Shown here: positions 34,283 through 42,545 of the stretch, piece by piece
How the letters are laid out: each line of letters opens with the position of its first letter
Position numbering within the stretch: position 1 is the stretch's first letter
Assembly (NCBI GenBank): GCA_046732855.1
Contig: JBKPNX010000184.1
Span: 4,941-68,940, forward strand
Length of the DNA: 64,000 nt
Direction of reading: 5' to 3'
DNA from: JBKPNX01 sp046732855
GTDB taxonomy: Bacteria > Pseudomonadota > Alphaproteobacteria > Geminicoccales > Geminicoccaceae
The notes under the pieces: model-generated
The model's input: the letters and a program-made list of their open reading frames with translations, nothing else
The model's database searches: none
What the model was told of the DNA's origin: nothing
Program-made: the position numbers and the translations under genes

Positions 34283-35543
34283 GCACCCGCTCGATCTCGG
34301 CGCCAACCGCGATCAGCTTCTGCTCGAGCCGCTCGTAGCCGCGATCCAGGTGATAGATCCGGTTGAGCTCGGTCCGACCGTTCGCCGCGAGCGCCGCCAT
34401 CACCAGCGACACCGAAGCCCGCAGGTCGGTCGCCATGACCGGCGCCGCCTTGAGCTCGCTCACGCCCCGCACCAGCGCGGAACCGCCGTGCACCGTGATC
34501 TGCGCGCCCATGCGCGTCAGCTCGGGCACGTGCATGAAACGGTTCTCGAAAATCGTCTCGGTGACCATGGCGGCGCCGCGGGCGAGGCACATCAGCGTCA
34601 TGAACTGCGCCTGCAGGTCGGTCGCGAAGCCGGGAAACGGCCGGGTCATGACGTCGACCCCGCGCAGCTCGCCGCTCGCGCACCCGGCGATGAAGCCATC
34701 CGCGCATTCCTCGAGCTCGATGCCGGCTTCGAGCAGCTTGTCGCGGGCGGCGCCCAGCAGATCGAGACGAGCATGCTTCAGCTCGACGCGCCCGCCCGTG
34801 ATCGCCGCCGCCATGGCGTAGGTGCCGGTCTCGATCCGGTCGGGCAGGATGCGGTGCACGGCGCGATGCAGGCTGGGCACGCCGTGGATCCGGAGCTGCG
34901 CCGTGCCGGCGCCCTCGATCCGCGCGCCCATGGCGTTCAGGCAGCGCGCGAGGTCGACGATCTCGGGCTCGCGCGCGGCATCGCTGATCACCGTCTCGCC
35001 CTTGGCCAGGCTCGCCGCCATCATCAGGTTCTCGGTGGCGCCGACCGACGGCTGGGGAAAGCGGATCTGGGCGCCCTTCAGGCCCTGCGGCGCGCGCGCG
35101 TGGGCGTAGCCGTCGATCAGCTCGATCGTGGCGCCCATGCGCTCCAGGCCCTCGAGGTGCAGGTCGATCGGCCGCGTACCGATCGCGCAGCCGCCGGGCA
35201 GCGAGACGCGCGCCTCGCCGGCGCGCGCGAGCAGCGGGCCGAGCACCAGCACCGAGGCGCGCATCCTGCGCACCAGGTCATAGGGCGCGGTCGTGCTCAT
35301 CACCTGCGGGCAATGCAGCGCCATGCGCCCCGGCGCGCCGGCGATGTGCCGCGACTCGACCCCCAGCACCTGAAGCAGCCGCCACATCGACGCCACGTCC
35401 GCGAGATCCGGGACGTTCTCGAGCTCGAGCGGCTGGTCGGTCAACAGGCATGCCGCCATCAGCGGCAGCGCGGCATTCTTGGCGCCGCTGATCTCGATCC
35501 GGCCCCGCAGCGGCGCGCCGCCGTTGATCAGAAGACGATCCAT
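34278..35543 (-). CDS. murA: UDP-N-acetylglucosamine 1-carboxyvinyltransferase
   Basis: A 421-residue enzyme that adds enolpyruvate from PEP to UDP-GlcNAc, the first committed step of peptidoglycan synthesis, in the cytoplasm. The start MDRLLINGGAPLRGRIEISG and the substrate motif GAKNAALPLMAA are standard. The catalytic loop LPGGCAIGTRPIDLH contains the reactive Cys (the fosfomycin target, near residue 117). DVMTRPFPGFATDLQAQFM is the conserved C-terminal half motif. Its stop falls in a 22-bp tandem duplication. It is the biosynthetic neighbour of the recycling genes upstream. Confidence 0.96.
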   Translation of the reverse strand: MDRLLINGGAPLRGRIEISGAKNAALPLMAACLLTDQPLELENVPDLADVASMWRLLQVLGVESRHIAGAPGRMALHCPQVMSTTAPYDLVRRMRASVLVLGPLLARAGEARVSLPGGCAIGTRPIDLHLEGLERMGATIELIDGYAHARAPQGLKGAQIRFPQPSVGATENLMMAASLAKGETVISDAAREPEIVDLARCLNAMGARIEGAGTAQLRIHGVPSLHRAVHRILPDRIETGTYAMAAAITGGRVELKHARLDLLGAARDKLLEAGIELEECADGFIAGCASGELRGVDVMTRPFPGFATDLQAQFMTLMCLARGAAMVTETIFENRFMHVPELTRMGAQITVHGGSALVRGVSELKAAPVMATDLRASVSLVMAALAANGRTELNRIYHLDRGYERLEQKLIAVGAEIERVP

Positions 35544-35699
35544 CGCGTTCTCGACAGTCCGATTCGGCCCGACTCTACACCGACGCGGTTTACCGATGGT
35601 GACCGAGTTCGAGTCCCGTCCATCTTTGCTCGCGTAAACTACGAGGTCCCGCGGCGTTTTTCAATCTTTGCGAGAAAACCGGGTCAACGGCGGGCAATC

Positions 35700-36710
35700 T
35701 CATAAGGTCGCGGTGACCTTGTGCAGTCCACGCGGCTGGTCCGGATCGAGCCCGCGCGCCGCAGCGAGCGCCGCCGCGAGCGGATAGAAGGCCTGCACCG
35801 CGATGATCGGGTCGAGCAGCGGGTGGAGCGGCGACGGCAGCGCCAGGTGATGACCGGCGACCGCCGACGCGCTCGCCACGGCGACCGTGTGCCCTGCCGC
35901 GGCAAGCTCCGCGGCGAACGCGCCCGCGTCCTGGCCCGCGGGATCGGTCAGCGCGAGCGCCAGCACCGGAAAGCCCGGCTCAATCACCGCGCGCGGCCCA
36001 TGGCGCACCTCGGCGGCCGAGAGCGCCTCGGCGTGCAGCCCGGAGGTCTCCTTCAGCTTGAGCGCCCATTCGTGGACGATGCCGAAGCCGAGGCCGCGGC
36101 CGACCACGTACAGGCTGTGCGCCGGCGCGAGCAGCGGGAGCGCGGCCGACCAGTCGCAGGCGAGCGCCGCCTCGAGCCGCTCGGGCAAGCGCTCGAGCGC
36201 GGCGGCAAGCGCCCGGTCGCGGCGCCATAGCGCGATCAGGCGCGCCACGCACGCGAGCGAGCAGATGAAGCTTTTGGTCGCGGCGACGCTCTGCTCCGGG
36301 CCGGCGCGCTGCGGCAGCACGTGACCCGCGGCCTCGGCCAGAGGCGAGGCCGTCTCATTGACGATCGCGACGGTGCACCCGCCGGCCGCGGTCGCCGCCC
36401 GCAGCGTCGCGCCGAGATCGGGGCTCGCTCCCGATTGCGAGATGGCGAGCACCAGGGCGCGCTCGAGCGCGAGCGCCGCGCCGTAGCGCGTGATCAAGGA
36501 CGGCGGAATCGATGCCGTGACCAGGCCGCAGGCGATGCCGAGCAGGCTCGCGGCGTAGCTCGCGGCGTGGTCCGAGCTGCCGCGCGCCACGGTCGCCGCG
36601 AACGCGAGCGGTCGGGCAGCCAGTTGGTCGGCCAGCGCGCGATACGCGGCAACATCATGCCGCAGCAGCTCGGCGACCCGCGTCGGCGCCTCGCGCGTCT
36701 CCTGCAGCAT
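35700..36710 (-). CDS. SIS-domain amino-sugar isomerase/deaminase (AgaS/NagB-II like)
   Basis: A 336-residue protein with two SIS domains, as in the isomerase half of GlmS. Motifs are TVARGSSDHAASYAASLLG, VLAISQSGASPDLGATLRAA, VAATKSFICSLACVARL and EWALKLKETSGLHAEALSAA with VRHGPRAVIE. Such stand-alone proteins in nag loci act as glucosamine-6-phosphate deaminases (NagB-II) or AgaS-type isomerases. I use the ATG at 36710, since earlier starts would run into the neighbouring gene; a GTG at 36722 is also possible. Together with AnmK, MurQ and NagA nearby it would complete conversion to fructose-6-phosphate. Confidence 0.85.
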   Translation of the reverse strand: MLQETREAPTRVAELLRHDVAAYRALADQLAARPLAFAATVARGSSDHAASYAASLLGIACGLVTASIPPSLITRYGAALALERALVLAISQSGASPDLGATLRAATAAGGCTVAIVNETASPLAEAAGHVLPQRAGPEQSVAATKSFICSLACVARLIALWRRDRALAAALERLPERLEAALACDWSAALPLLAPAHSLYVVGRGLGFGIVHEWALKLKETSGLHAEALSAAEVRHGPRAVIEPGFPVLALALTDPAGQDAGAFAAELAAAGHTVAVASASAVAGHHLALPSPLHPLLDPIIAVQAFYPLAAALAAARGLDPDQPRGLHKVTATL

Positions 36711-36804
36711 CAACGACGTCACGTCGGCGCCCAATCGCTGACCATGGCGGCGCGAGCATGCCAGCGCCCCGGCCCCCGGGCAACCAGTCCACTCGACGAT
36801 CGAG

Positions 36805-38148
36805 CTACTCGCGAAGGATCTCATTGATGCGCGCGATCGCCTCGTCCGCGGCGCGCTCAGCGCTCCAGCCCTCGGCGGCGACGCGGTGCACCGCCGTCCC
36901 CATGATCTGCGGCTCGGCCAGATCGAATCGCCGCTGCTGGTCGCGGCTGACGCCCCACGTGGTGAGGCTTTGGGGCTGGGTCATGGTCTGGACGGCCGAG
37001 CGCATCCGGTGCGGGTCGCCCGGGTCCAACCAGAAGGGGCTGTCGATCAGCTTCTGCATCGGCGGCAGCATGCGGTCGCGCGAGAAGTCGAGCCAGTGCG
37101 CGAGCCAGCCGTCTTCTACGAGGAAGCGCACGAACGCCTTGGCCAAGTCCGGGTTTGCGCCATTCTTGAAGGCCACAGCGACGGCGGCGCCGCCGGTATT
37201 CGCCAATGGCCCGCCGAAGACATTGCGCGGCCATTCGATCGTCGCCGCGTTCCGGTGGTAATCCTCGGGGCGCTCTGCCCGCAGCTGGTTCGGGATCGCC
37301 AGCGTGGGGTTCGGCGTCATCACGACCCGCTGCTCAAGAAACGCCTGGTTGTTGTCACGGTTGGTCCAGTTCACGGCGTCGGACGGCGTGCAGCCGCTCT
37401 TGTAGATCGCCGTGTAGCGCTCGATCGCGTGGATGAGGATCGCCCGCGTCGCCGGCTCCTCGGCAAGGTTCCAGCCTGCGGGCGGCGGCCAGCGCGGGGT
37501 GTAGGCCAAAGCGAACTGGCCGAGCTCTGTCTCGGCGTCTTCCGCATCAATCGACATCGGCAGCCCGACGCCATAGATGTCGTCGCGTCCCGTTGCTTTG
37601 CGCACCGCCGGCTGAACCCGATCGCACCAGAACGACCAGAACGCCTCCCACTCCTTGGGGACATCGGCAAGGGTGAAGCCGGCCTGTTCGAGGAGGCTCT
37701 GCCATACGTGGGCATGGTTGGTATCGCGCCCCATCGGCAGCGCGTACAGCCCGTGCCCGCTGGTGCGCCCGTTGAGCATGGTGGCGAGCTCTAGCAGGTC
37801 CGGGTCGAACAGGCCCGAAAAGTGGTCGATGGCGTCCTTCAGATCGACCAGCCGGTCCTCGTACGCCCACTGATCATCGTAATTCTGCAACAGAATCCCA
37901 TAGGCGAAATCCGGCGGCTGCCCGGCCGCGAGCGCCGCCTCGATTTTGTCGGACAGCTCATCCTGGGTGGGCTGGAGGAGCTCGACCTGCTTGCCGGTCT
38001 TCTGCTCGAAGGCCGCGACCAGCTCCGCGACCGCCCTGTCCTCGTCCAGGTACCAGCCCTTCTCCCACCAGACCACGAGGTCGGCGGCTTCGGCGGCGAG
38101 CGGCGCCATGAGGAGTGACGCGACGAGGACAATGGCTTGCCTGCGCAT
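36805..38148 (-). CDS. ABC transporter sugar-binding protein without adjacent permeases
   Basis: A 447-residue family 1 binding protein with a Sec signal (AIVLVASLLMAPLAAEA) from the ATG at 38148. The mature part reads ADLVVWWEKGWYLDEDRAV, AVAELVAAFEQKTGKQVELL, and QDELSDKIEAALAAGQPPDF, then DPYGV-like segments and AKAFVRFLVEDGWLAHWL. It lies 94 bases upstream of the SIS gene on the same strand, divergent from murQ. No permease or ATPase gene is near, so it either uses a remote transporter or those genes were lost. A ligand such as an amino sugar or muropeptide sugar is inferred from the neighbours. Confidence 0.87.
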   Translation of the reverse strand: MRRQAIVLVASLLMAPLAAEAADLVVWWEKGWYLDEDRAVAELVAAFEQKTGKQVELLQPTQDELSDKIEAALAAGQPPDFAYGILLQNYDDQWAYEDRLVDLKDAIDHFSGLFDPDLLELATMLNGRTSGHGLYALPMGRDTNHAHVWQSLLEQAGFTLADVPKEWEAFWSFWCDRVQPAVRKATGRDDIYGVGLPMSIDAEDAETELGQFALAYTPRWPPPAGWNLAEEPATRAILIHAIERYTAIYKSGCTPSDAVNWTNRDNNQAFLEQRVVMTPNPTLAIPNQLRAERPEDYHRNAATIEWPRNVFGGPLANTGGAAVAVAFKNGANPDLAKAFVRFLVEDGWLAHWLDFSRDRMLPPMQKLIDSPFWLDPGDPHRMRSAVQTMTQPQSLTTWGVSRDQQRRFDLAEPQIMGTAVHRVAAEGWSAERAADEAIARINEILRE

Positions 38149-38352
38149 GATGTGGTCTTCCGTGCGCCACTCCGTGGCCTGATCTATCTCTGCGAGCTTG
38201 TCCCTATGGAGCGAAGGAAGCAAGCGCCGGAATATCGGCCCTGATTGGGGAGAATGGCTGCCAGTTTCAGACCGCGGCGCGGCGGTTCGTTCCGACACAG
38301 GCTCACGCCGACGTAGCGTCAACGGCGCCGCCTCTGGTAATTACCCGCGGCC

Positions 38353-39249
38353 ATGGACACCGAAGACAGGCTCGAGCGCTGGCGCGATGCCGACACCTGG
38401 CCGGCCGAGCGGGCGCTCGCAGCGATGCTGGACAGCCAGATGGCGGCGTTCGGCGCGGTCAGGAACGCGCTGCCGGCGCTCGCGCGCGCGGCCGAAGAGG
38501 CAGCGGAGCGACTGGGTCGCGGCGGTCGCCTGGTCTATGCCGGCGCCGGCGCGTCGGGGCGGCTTGCCGTGCAGGACGGCGTCGAGCTGCACCCGACCTT
38601 CGGCTGGCCGCGCGCGCGGCTCCACTACCTGATCGCCGGGGGCGAGGCGGCGCTGGTGCGCTCGATCGAGGGCGCCGAGGACGACGCGGCGGCCGCCGCC
38701 GCTGCGGTCGACCGCCAGGCGCTCGTTGCCGCCGACGTGCTCGTCGCGGTCGCCGCATCGGGCCGTACCGTATTCACATGCGCCGTGCAGCGGGGCGCGC
38801 GTGCGGCCGGCGCGCTGACGATCGGGCTCGCCAACAACCCGGGCACGCCGCTGCTCGAAGAGGCGGAGATCCCGGTGCTGCTGGCGACCGGTCCGGAGTT
38901 TTTGGCCGGCTCGACCCGCATGGCCGCAGGCACGGCGCAGAAGATCGCGCTCAACCTGTTGTCGACCCAGACCATGATGGCGCTCGGCCGGGTCTACCAG
39001 GGCTTCATGGTCGACGTGGTCCCGACCAACGCCAAGCTGGTGGCGCGGGCCAAGGGCATCGTCCAGGCGCTCACGGAATGCGCGCCCGAGAAAGCGGCGG
39101 CACTCTGGGAACGCGCGGGCGGCGATCTCAAGCTCGCCGTGCTGCTCGCCGACGGCCTCGACCTGGAACAGGCGAAGGCCCGCCTCGCGGACGCTGGCGG
39201 CAACCTCCGCCGCGCGCGCGCTCCAGTGCCGGGCGTCCTGAATCAGTGA
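38353..39249 (+). CDS. murQ: N-acetylmuramic acid 6-phosphate etherase
   Basis: A 298-residue cytoplasmic enzyme that removes the lactyl ether from MurNAc-6-phosphate, giving GlcNAc-6-phosphate and D-lactate. The SIS-domain motif GAGASGRLAVQDGVELHPTF corresponds to the family segment with the catalytic Glu; FMVDVVPTNAKLVARAKGIV and GDLKLAVLLADG are typical C-terminal parts. Length matches MurQ. It is divergent from the binding-protein gene and convergent toward anmK, the kinase that makes its substrate. Confidence 0.95.
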   Translation: MDTEDRLERWRDADTWPAERALAAMLDSQMAAFGAVRNALPALARAAEEAAERLGRGGRLVYAGAGASGRLAVQDGVELHPTFGWPRARLHYLIAGGEAALVRSIEGAEDDAAAAAAAVDRQALVAADVLVAVAASGRTVFTCAVQRGARAAGALTIGLANNPGTPLLEEAEIPVLLATGPEFLAGSTRMAAGTAQKIALNLLSTQTMMALGRVYQGFMVDVVPTNAKLVARAKGIVQALTECAPEKAAALWERAGGDLKLAVLLADGLDLEQAKARLADAGGNLRRARAPVPGVLNQ

Positions 39250-39289
39250 AGCAGACGCGCCGCCATTATGCACCCCTGGAGCTGGCTGG

Positions 39290-39370
39290 CCGTCATCGCG
39301 AGCCCCGAAGGGGCGTGTGGATCCAGTCTCCCTGGATGGCTTCGCTCCCACTGGTCGCCCACGATGACGG
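39290..39370. repeat. 81-bp palindromic intergenic element
   Basis: The 212-base gap between murQ and anmK holds a nested inverted repeat. Outer arms CCGTCATCG (39290-39298) and CGATGACGG (39362-39370) pair. Inside are GCCCC/GGGGC around GAA (39302-39314) and ATCCAG/CTGGAT (39321-39326/39332-39337). The arms begin GTCATCGCGAG and contain GGATCCAG...CTGGATGGCTTCG, very like dispersed palindromic repeats found between genes in many bacteria. Both flanking genes end here, so it may act as a bidirectional terminator. Confidence 0.65.
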
Positions 39371-39461
39371 GCTGATGGCGAACCGCTGCCATGACGGACT
39401 CCCGTCGGTCCGCTATGAACATCCCCCGCTCGGCTTGATGGCTGGCGCTACCTTTTACGCC

Positions 39462-40550
39462 TCACTTGCGGGGCGCCCGCGCCAGCCGGCCGCCGCACAG
39501 CGGCCGAGGCGCGCCAGTGGTCGCCGGAAACGAGATCGGCAAGCCGCGCAGCGTGCGCACGGCGAGAAACGCGAACGCCTGCGCCTCGAGGCCATCGCCG
39601 TCGGCACCGATCGCCTCGATCGGCTCGACCGGAACGCCGAGGACCTCGGCGAGCAGGCGCATCAGCGTGGCGTTGTGCCGGCCGCCGCCGGTGATGAGCC
39701 AGCGCCTTGGCGGGGCCGGCAGGTGCTCGCGCGCGCGCGCCACCGCCCGCGCGGTGAAGGCCGCGAGCGTCGCCGCGCCGTCCTCGAGCCCCAGCCCCTC
39801 GACGGTGGCCAGCGTGAAGTCAAGGCGGTCGAGCGATTTGGGCGGCGGCTGGTCGAAGTACGCCTGCGCGAGCATGCCGGCGAGCCGGGCCTCATCGATC
39901 CACCCCGCCGCCGCGATCCGGCCGCCCTCGTCATACGGCCGACCGGTGAGTGCGCACACCCAATCGTCGATCAGTCCGTTGCCCGGCCCGGTGTCGAACG
40001 CGATCGGCTCGGCCTCGCCGATCCAGGTCACGTTGCCGACGCCCCCAAGATTGAGGATTGCGACCGGCTTGGCGAGCGCGGCGGCGAGCGCCCGATGATA
40101 GACCGGAGCGAGCGGCGCGCCCTGGCCGCCCGCGGCGACATCCGCGCTGCGGAAGTCGTAGACCACGTCGATGCCGGGCCGAGCCGCCAAGCGCCCGCCG
40201 TCGCCGAGCTGGCAGGTCCGGCGCTCCGCCGGCCGATGGAACAGCGTGTGGCCATGGAAGCCGACGACTTCGATCCGGCGGCGCGCCGGGGGCAACGTGG
40301 GCAGGAATGCTTCGACAGCCGCCGCGTGCGCATCGGTCAGGTCCCTTGCCAGCGCGGCGAGATCGTGCCCGGGATCTTCCGGAGCGCGCACGGCCCGATC
40401 GAGGCGCGCGCGCAACGCGGGGTCATAGGGCACGGTCACGGAGGGTCCGGTCCAGCCGACCGTCTCGCCGTCGGTCTCGAGCGCGGCGACGTCCACTCCG
40501 TCCATCGACGTGCCGCTCATCAACCCGATCGCGCGATAGGCTTTGGCCAT
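39462..40550 (-). CDS. anmK: Anhydro-N-acetylmuramic acid kinase
   Basis: A 362-residue kinase that hydrolyses and phosphorylates 1,6-anhydro-MurNAc to MurNAc-6-phosphate in cell-wall recycling. The start AIGLMSGTSMDGVDVAALE is the family ATP-binding signature, and VVGFHGHTLFHRP, ILNLGGVGNVTWIGE and AFDTGPGNGLIDDW are all conserved in AnmK. It is convergent with murQ (its next enzyme) and divergent from nagA. The length is standard. Confidence 0.96.
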   Translation of the reverse strand: MAKAYRAIGLMSGTSMDGVDVAALETDGETVGWTGPSVTVPYDPALRARLDRAVRAPEDPGHDLAALARDLTDAHAAAVEAFLPTLPPARRRIEVVGFHGHTLFHRPAERRTCQLGDGGRLAARPGIDVVYDFRSADVAAGGQGAPLAPVYHRALAAALAKPVAILNLGGVGNVTWIGEAEPIAFDTGPGNGLIDDWVCALTGRPYDEGGRIAAAGWIDEARLAGMLAQAYFDQPPPKSLDRLDFTLATVEGLGLEDGAATLAAFTARAVARAREHLPAPPRRWLITGGGRHNATLMRLLAEVLGVPVEPIEAIGADGDGLEAQAFAFLAVRTLRGLPISFPATTGAPRPLCGGRLARAPRK

Positions 40551-40612
40551 GCAGCGGCTCCGTTTGCGCCTGTCTATCCGATCCGGGCGCGTGGCGCCAT
40601 GCGCGTGCAGCC

Positions 40613-41716
40613 ATGAGCACCACGATCGCAGGCCAGATCCTGACGCCTGAGGGCTTCGTGCAGGGGCGGCTGCGCTGCACCGCGGTCATCCGGGCGATCG
40701 AGCCGGCGGCGGATGCGCCCGCCGATCGGTTCGTGCTGCCGGGCTTCATCGACCTGCACGTCCACGGCGGCGCCGGCGCCGATGTCATGGCGGGCGCCGA
40801 CGCGGTGCGCCAAATGGCCCGCTTCCACGCAAGCCACGGCACCACGGCGCTGCTCGCGACCACGGTCACCTCGCCGCGGCACGAGCTGCTGGCAGCGTTT
40901 CGCGGCATCGGCGCGGCGATGGCGAGCCCCGACCCGGCGGCGGCCCGCCTGCTCGGGGCGCATCTCGAAGGCCCGTTCATCAGCCCGCAGGCGCTCGGTG
41001 CCCAGCCGCCGTTCGCCATCGGGCCCGACCTCGCGCTGGTCGACGAGCTCGCCGCGCTCGCGCCGATCCGGGTCGCGACCATGGCGCCCGAGATCGACCC
41101 GGACGGCGCCTTGCTGAGGCACTTCCGGGCGCTCGGCGCCCGCGCCCAGATCGGCCATACCGCCTGCAGCTATGCCGAAGCGAGCGCAGCGCTCGCCGCC
41201 GGGGCCGCCGGGTTCACCCATCTGTTCAACGCGATGAGCGGCCTCCATCATCGCCGTCCGGGAGCGGTCGGCGCGGCGCTCGCGCACGCCCAGTGGGCCG
41301 AGCTGATCCTCGATTTCGTGCACGTCGACGAGGGCGCAGCGCGCGCGGCGCTGCGCGCGATTCCGAACCTCTACTGCATCACCGATGCCGTGGCGGCGGC
41401 CGGCATGCTGCCCGGCGAGTATCGCCTCGGCCAGCACCGCGTTTTCAAGCAGGCCGATGCGGTGCGCCTGGCCGACGGGACGCTTGCCGGCAGCGTGCTG
41501 ACCATGGACGGGGCGCTGCGCAATCTTTTGCATCTCGGCGTGCCGCTCGAAGACGCCGCGCGGCGCTGCGCGACGCTGCCGGCCGACCATCTCGGGCTTG
41601 CCGACCGGGGCCGGCTGGCCCCGGGCGCCGCGGCCGACGTGGTCGTGGTCAACCAGGGCGGTCGTCTCGAAGCGGTCCTGCTCGAAGGCCGACCCCTCGC
41701 GATCGCGCGCGACTGA
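40613..41716 (+). CDS. nagA: N-acetylglucosamine-6-phosphate deacetylase
   Basis: A 367-residue amidohydrolase that deacetylates GlcNAc-6-phosphate to GlcN-6-phosphate. Metal-site motifs are FIDLHVHGGAGADVMAG near residue 44, GAHLEGPFIS near 119, IGHTACSYAEA and THLFNAMSGLHHR. ITDAVAAAGMLPGEYRLG holds the catalytic Asp. The ATG at 40613 is 62 bases from the divergent anmK start. It is the step after MurQ in the recycling route. Confidence 0.95.
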   Translation: MSTTIAGQILTPEGFVQGRLRCTAVIRAIEPAADAPADRFVLPGFIDLHVHGGAGADVMAGADAVRQMARFHASHGTTALLATTVTSPRHELLAAFRGIGAAMASPDPAAARLLGAHLEGPFISPQALGAQPPFAIGPDLALVDELAALAPIRVATMAPEIDPDGALLRHFRALGARAQIGHTACSYAEASAALAAGAAGFTHLFNAMSGLHHRRPGAVGAALAHAQWAELILDFVHVDEGAARAALRAIPNLYCITDAVAAAGMLPGEYRLGQHRVFKQADAVRLADGTLAGSVLTMDGALRNLLHLGVPLEDAARRCATLPADHLGLADRGRLAPGAAADVVVVNQGGRLEAVLLEGRPLAIARD

Positions 41717-41740
41717 GGTCCGTCGCCGGCGATCAGCCGG

Positions 41741-42433
41741 TCACCTGCCGGACGTGTCCGCCTGCGCGAGTTCGATGATCGAGCCGGATGCGGTCGAGGC
41801 ATCGCCGGCGGCGAGCTCGGCGATCGCGCGCGCGACCTGAGCGGGCGGCGCGACGACCCCGGTCCGCTCGTCATCGAGAACCAGGCCGAACACCTGGATG
41901 CGGTTGGCCGCGAGCGACTCGGCGAAGCCCCGGGCCATCGCGCCGAGCGCGCCTCTGCCCGCCACTGCGGCCAAGGTGCGCGGCCCGTTGCCGCCGGTGC
42001 CGCCGATCGTGACGATCAGCGTCCCGTGCACACCAGTGCGGCGCATCATGCCGGCGGCGCCCTGCAGCAGGAGGAACGGCGCGCGTACCTTGACCGCGAG
42101 CAGCTGATCGAGCTTCTCGGGCGTGGTGTCTTCGAGCGGCAGGTAGGGCACCTCGCCGGCGCCCACGACCAGCACGTCGATGCGGCCAAACACCAGATCT
42201 GCCTCGGCGGTCACCGCGGCGCAGTCCTGGGCCCGGGCCAGATCGACCGGCAGGAAATGGGTCGGGCAGCCGGCCGCCGAGATGATCGCGGCGAGCGCCT
42301 GGCCCCGCTCGGCGCCGCGCCCGCACACCATCAGGCCAGCGGCGCGGCGCGTCGCCAGGAGCCGCGCGGTCGCTTCGGCCACTTCCGGGGAGCCGCCGGC
42401 GATCACCGCGATCTTGTCGGTCATGTCAGTCAT
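41741..42433 (-). CDS. SDR-family protein with degenerate active site
   Basis: A 230-residue Rossmann-fold protein of the short-chain dehydrogenase superfamily by overall layout: KIAVIAGGSPEVAEATARLL, DVLVVGAGEVPYLPLEDTTP, LIVTIGGTGGNGPRTLAAVA. The glycine-rich motif is not TGxxxGxG, and the usual Tyr-x-x-x-Lys pair is absent from the expected helix (GRGALGAMARGFAESLAANR). It may bind a cofactor or partner without classic catalysis, or be a divergent reductase. It is convergent with nagA with a 24-base gap. Confidence 0.75.
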   Translation of the reverse strand: MTDMTDKIAVIAGGSPEVAEATARLLATRRAAGLMVCGRGAERGQALAAIISAAGCPTHFLPVDLARAQDCAAVTAEADLVFGRIDVLVVGAGEVPYLPLEDTTPEKLDQLLAVKVRAPFLLLQGAAGMMRRTGVHGTLIVTIGGTGGNGPRTLAAVAGRGALGAMARGFAESLAANRIQVFGLVLDDERTGVVAPPAQVARAIAELAAGDASTASGSIIELAQADTSGR

Positions 42434-42545
42434 GGCGATCTTCCGCGCGGCCGGGCAGCGCTGTCGATGGACAGCGGGTTGCCGAACAGGTGCAACGACG
42501 CCGAACTCTCATTCACACACAATTCCAGATAAAATCTACCCCAAC

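Noticed and set aside
35601..35620. tRNA-like T-loop (GTTCGAGTC) upstream of murA
   Set aside because: The flanking five bases do not pair as a T stem and no matching acceptor, D or anticodon arm is found around it.
34350..35705. Plus-strand open frame of 451 codons over murA
   Set aside because: It is the antisense of murA, with no family motif and no ribosome site.
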